From positions 1 to 52,683 of the forward strand of contig NBLG01000011.1 of assembly GCA_002084435.1 (NCBI GenBank): a stretch of DNA of 52,683 nt, written 5' to 3'. Under the pieces are notes generated by a model that saw nothing but the letters and a program-made list of their open reading frames with translations, ran no database searches and had not been told where the DNA came from. The stretch comes from Tenericutes bacterium 4572_104. Its GTDB lineage: Bacteria > Bacillota_I > Bacilli_A > Izemoplasmatales > UBA5603. The translations under genes were made by a program, and so were the position numbers. This document shows positions 51,686 to 52,683 of this stretch, in pieces; positions within the stretch are counted from its first letter, which is position 1; each line of letters starts with the position of its first letter.

Positions 51686-52683
51686 AATTATCATCTAATT
51701 TCACTATTTTGTAATCCACATAATATTTACCTTCTATTTTATTTTCATAGATTACAGTAAATTTGTTTGATTCAATCATTTCTAACATTTGGGGTATAGT
51801 TAGCTCTTCATTTGTTATTACGAAGAAGACATCATGTTTAGAAGTAGAAAATATTGCTTTATAAATGCTTGAAACTATGTTCTGATTAAAAGGAATCATA
51901 TCTTTTAGAAAATCGCTAATTTGTCTTATTCTCTCTTTGTGGAGATGTTTATCTACAAGTTGGCTTTTTTTATTTTCTAACTTTGTTTTTAGGCTTGTTA
52001 AATTAGCTTTCTTTTCATTATATAATTCTCTATAAAAATCAGTATTATCTTTAATTTTTGACACTTCTATATTGATGATTTCTTTGATTTCATCTTCTAC
52101 ATTTTCTATTTCTTTTTTAATTGAATTAATTTCATTATATATACTAGTTACATCTAAACTTGATTGCACGAGATCAATTACTTCATTAAATAGTTTTTTG
52201 TTATATATATTTAAATATTTAATAGAATCAATAACAGCTAATTCTAATGTTTCATTATCTATTGGTTTGTTTATACATTCTGCGTGATCACGGTATCTAT
52301 TCTTACATGATAAGGTTATTCTTTGTGTAGGCTTTCCATAATTATAATAATGACGATTCATAATCCTTCCACAGTGAGCGCAATAAACAATTCCACTTAA
52401 AGGATATCTACTTTTATAATTAGTTGATTTAGTATTTTTAGAACGTTTCTTTTTAAGGGCTTGAACGAACTCAAATGTTTCTCTAGAAATTATAGGCTCA
52501 TGGTTATTTTTTATATAATATTTTGGAGCTTGACCTGTATTTTTAATGGAACGGTGAGATAAGTAATCAGTAACGACTCTTTTTTGTAAAATAGCGTCTC
52601 CGCAATATTTCTCATTTGTAAGTATTGAACCAATAGAAGCAGGAGTCCAAAATACAACACCTCTACCATTTTTAATATTATTT
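51678..52683 (-). CDS. Large serine recombinase, C-terminal part (5' end outside window)
   Basis: The minus-strand frame is open to the window edge, so the resolvase domain lies outside. The visible ~335 residues include the recombinase domain end (I-G-S-I-L-T-N-E-K-Y-C-G-D), the zinc ribbon start Y-C-A-H-C-G-R with a later cysteine pair, a long Glu/Lys/Ile coiled coil (~residues counted from 52050 downward) and a C-terminal tail. Its stop overlaps the probable start of the second recombinase by 8 bases. Tandem recombinases of this type are common on integrative and conjugative elements or prophages, which suggests such an element continues to the right. Confidence 0.9.
   Translation of the reverse strand, partial: NNIKNGRGVVFWTPASIGSILTNEKYCGDAILQKRVVTDYLSHRSIKNTGQAPKYYIKNNHEPIISRETFEFVQALKKKRSKNTKSTNYKSRYPLSGIVYCAHCGRIMNRHYYNYGKPTQRITLSCKNRYRDHAECINKPIDNETLELAVIDSIKYLNIYNKKLFNEVIDLVQSSLDVTSIYNEINSIKKEIENVEDEIKEIINIEVSKIKDNTDFYRELYNEKKANLTSLKTKLENKKSQLVDKHLHKERIRQISDFLKDMIPFNQNIVSSIYKAIFSTSKHDVFFVITNEELTIPQMLEMIESNKFTVIYENKIEGKYYVDYKIVKLDDNYE

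Overview
This is a very AT-rich bacterial chromosome segment with the standard genetic code. TGA ends several genes (for example gmk, rsgA and the ECF transporter gene), and tryptophan is TGG throughout. Gene order resembles low-GC Gram-positives: polA-mutM-coaE-dnaB-dnaI-thrS, rqcH, gmk-rpoZ, pheST, rsgA-rpe-thiN, rpmB, fakA, recG-plsX-rnc, dnaD-nth and yceD-rpmF are all in Bacillus-like clusters. PolC, DnaB/DnaD/DnaI, SalA-type Mrp, three T-box leaders and a rubrerythrin suggest an anaerobic or microaerophilic Firmicute or Acholeplasma/Izemoplasma-like Mollicute that does not use the Mycoplasma code. The lineage is an inference; no rRNA gene is present.

Layout. 1-2052: end of a LacI-type regulator, then a T-box and tyrS (broken). 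2071-8893: a metal efflux ATPase on the minus strand, then peptidases (pepV, M42), trmB, an ECF S-component and coaX. 8981-17592: DNA repair and replication genes (polA, a mutM-coaE fusion, an unknown gene, dnaB, a broken dnaI) and T-box-controlled thrS. 17608-24620: rqcH, gmk, rpoZ with an N-terminal extension, and polC. 24693-31959: a Bax-inhibitor-like membrane protein, T-box-controlled pheST, rlmN, pfkA and rubrerythrin. 32035-36864: rsgA-rpe-thiN and two tandem HtrA-like surface proteases. 36914-44017: rpmB, fakA, recG, plsX, rnc, dnaD, nth. 44168-48419: an XRE-TPR regulator, a SalA-like Mrp protein, yceD-rpmF, rsmH and tRNA-Gly. 48420-52683: an accessory region with a decayed IS3-family element, a second degenerate tRNA 3' end, long hairpins including a 120-bp near-perfect palindrome, and two tandem large serine recombinases entering from the right edge.

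Most of the window is housekeeping: replication, translation, tRNA charging and modification, ribosome rescue and biogenesis, CoA and phospholipid synthesis. The most unusual feature is that four genes (tyrS, dnaI, the IS3 transposase and one serine recombinase) each appear to lack a short internal segment that carries catalytic or conserved residues. The two essential genes and the similar size of the losses make an assembly or amplification artefact as likely as real decay. Other points of interest are the MutM-CoaE fusion, the extended omega subunit, the paired HtrA proteins, the degenerate PHP site of PolC, and the palindrome and tRNA-end repeat at the mobile-element border. I found no CRISPR array, no recognisable defence operon and no clearly new multigene system.
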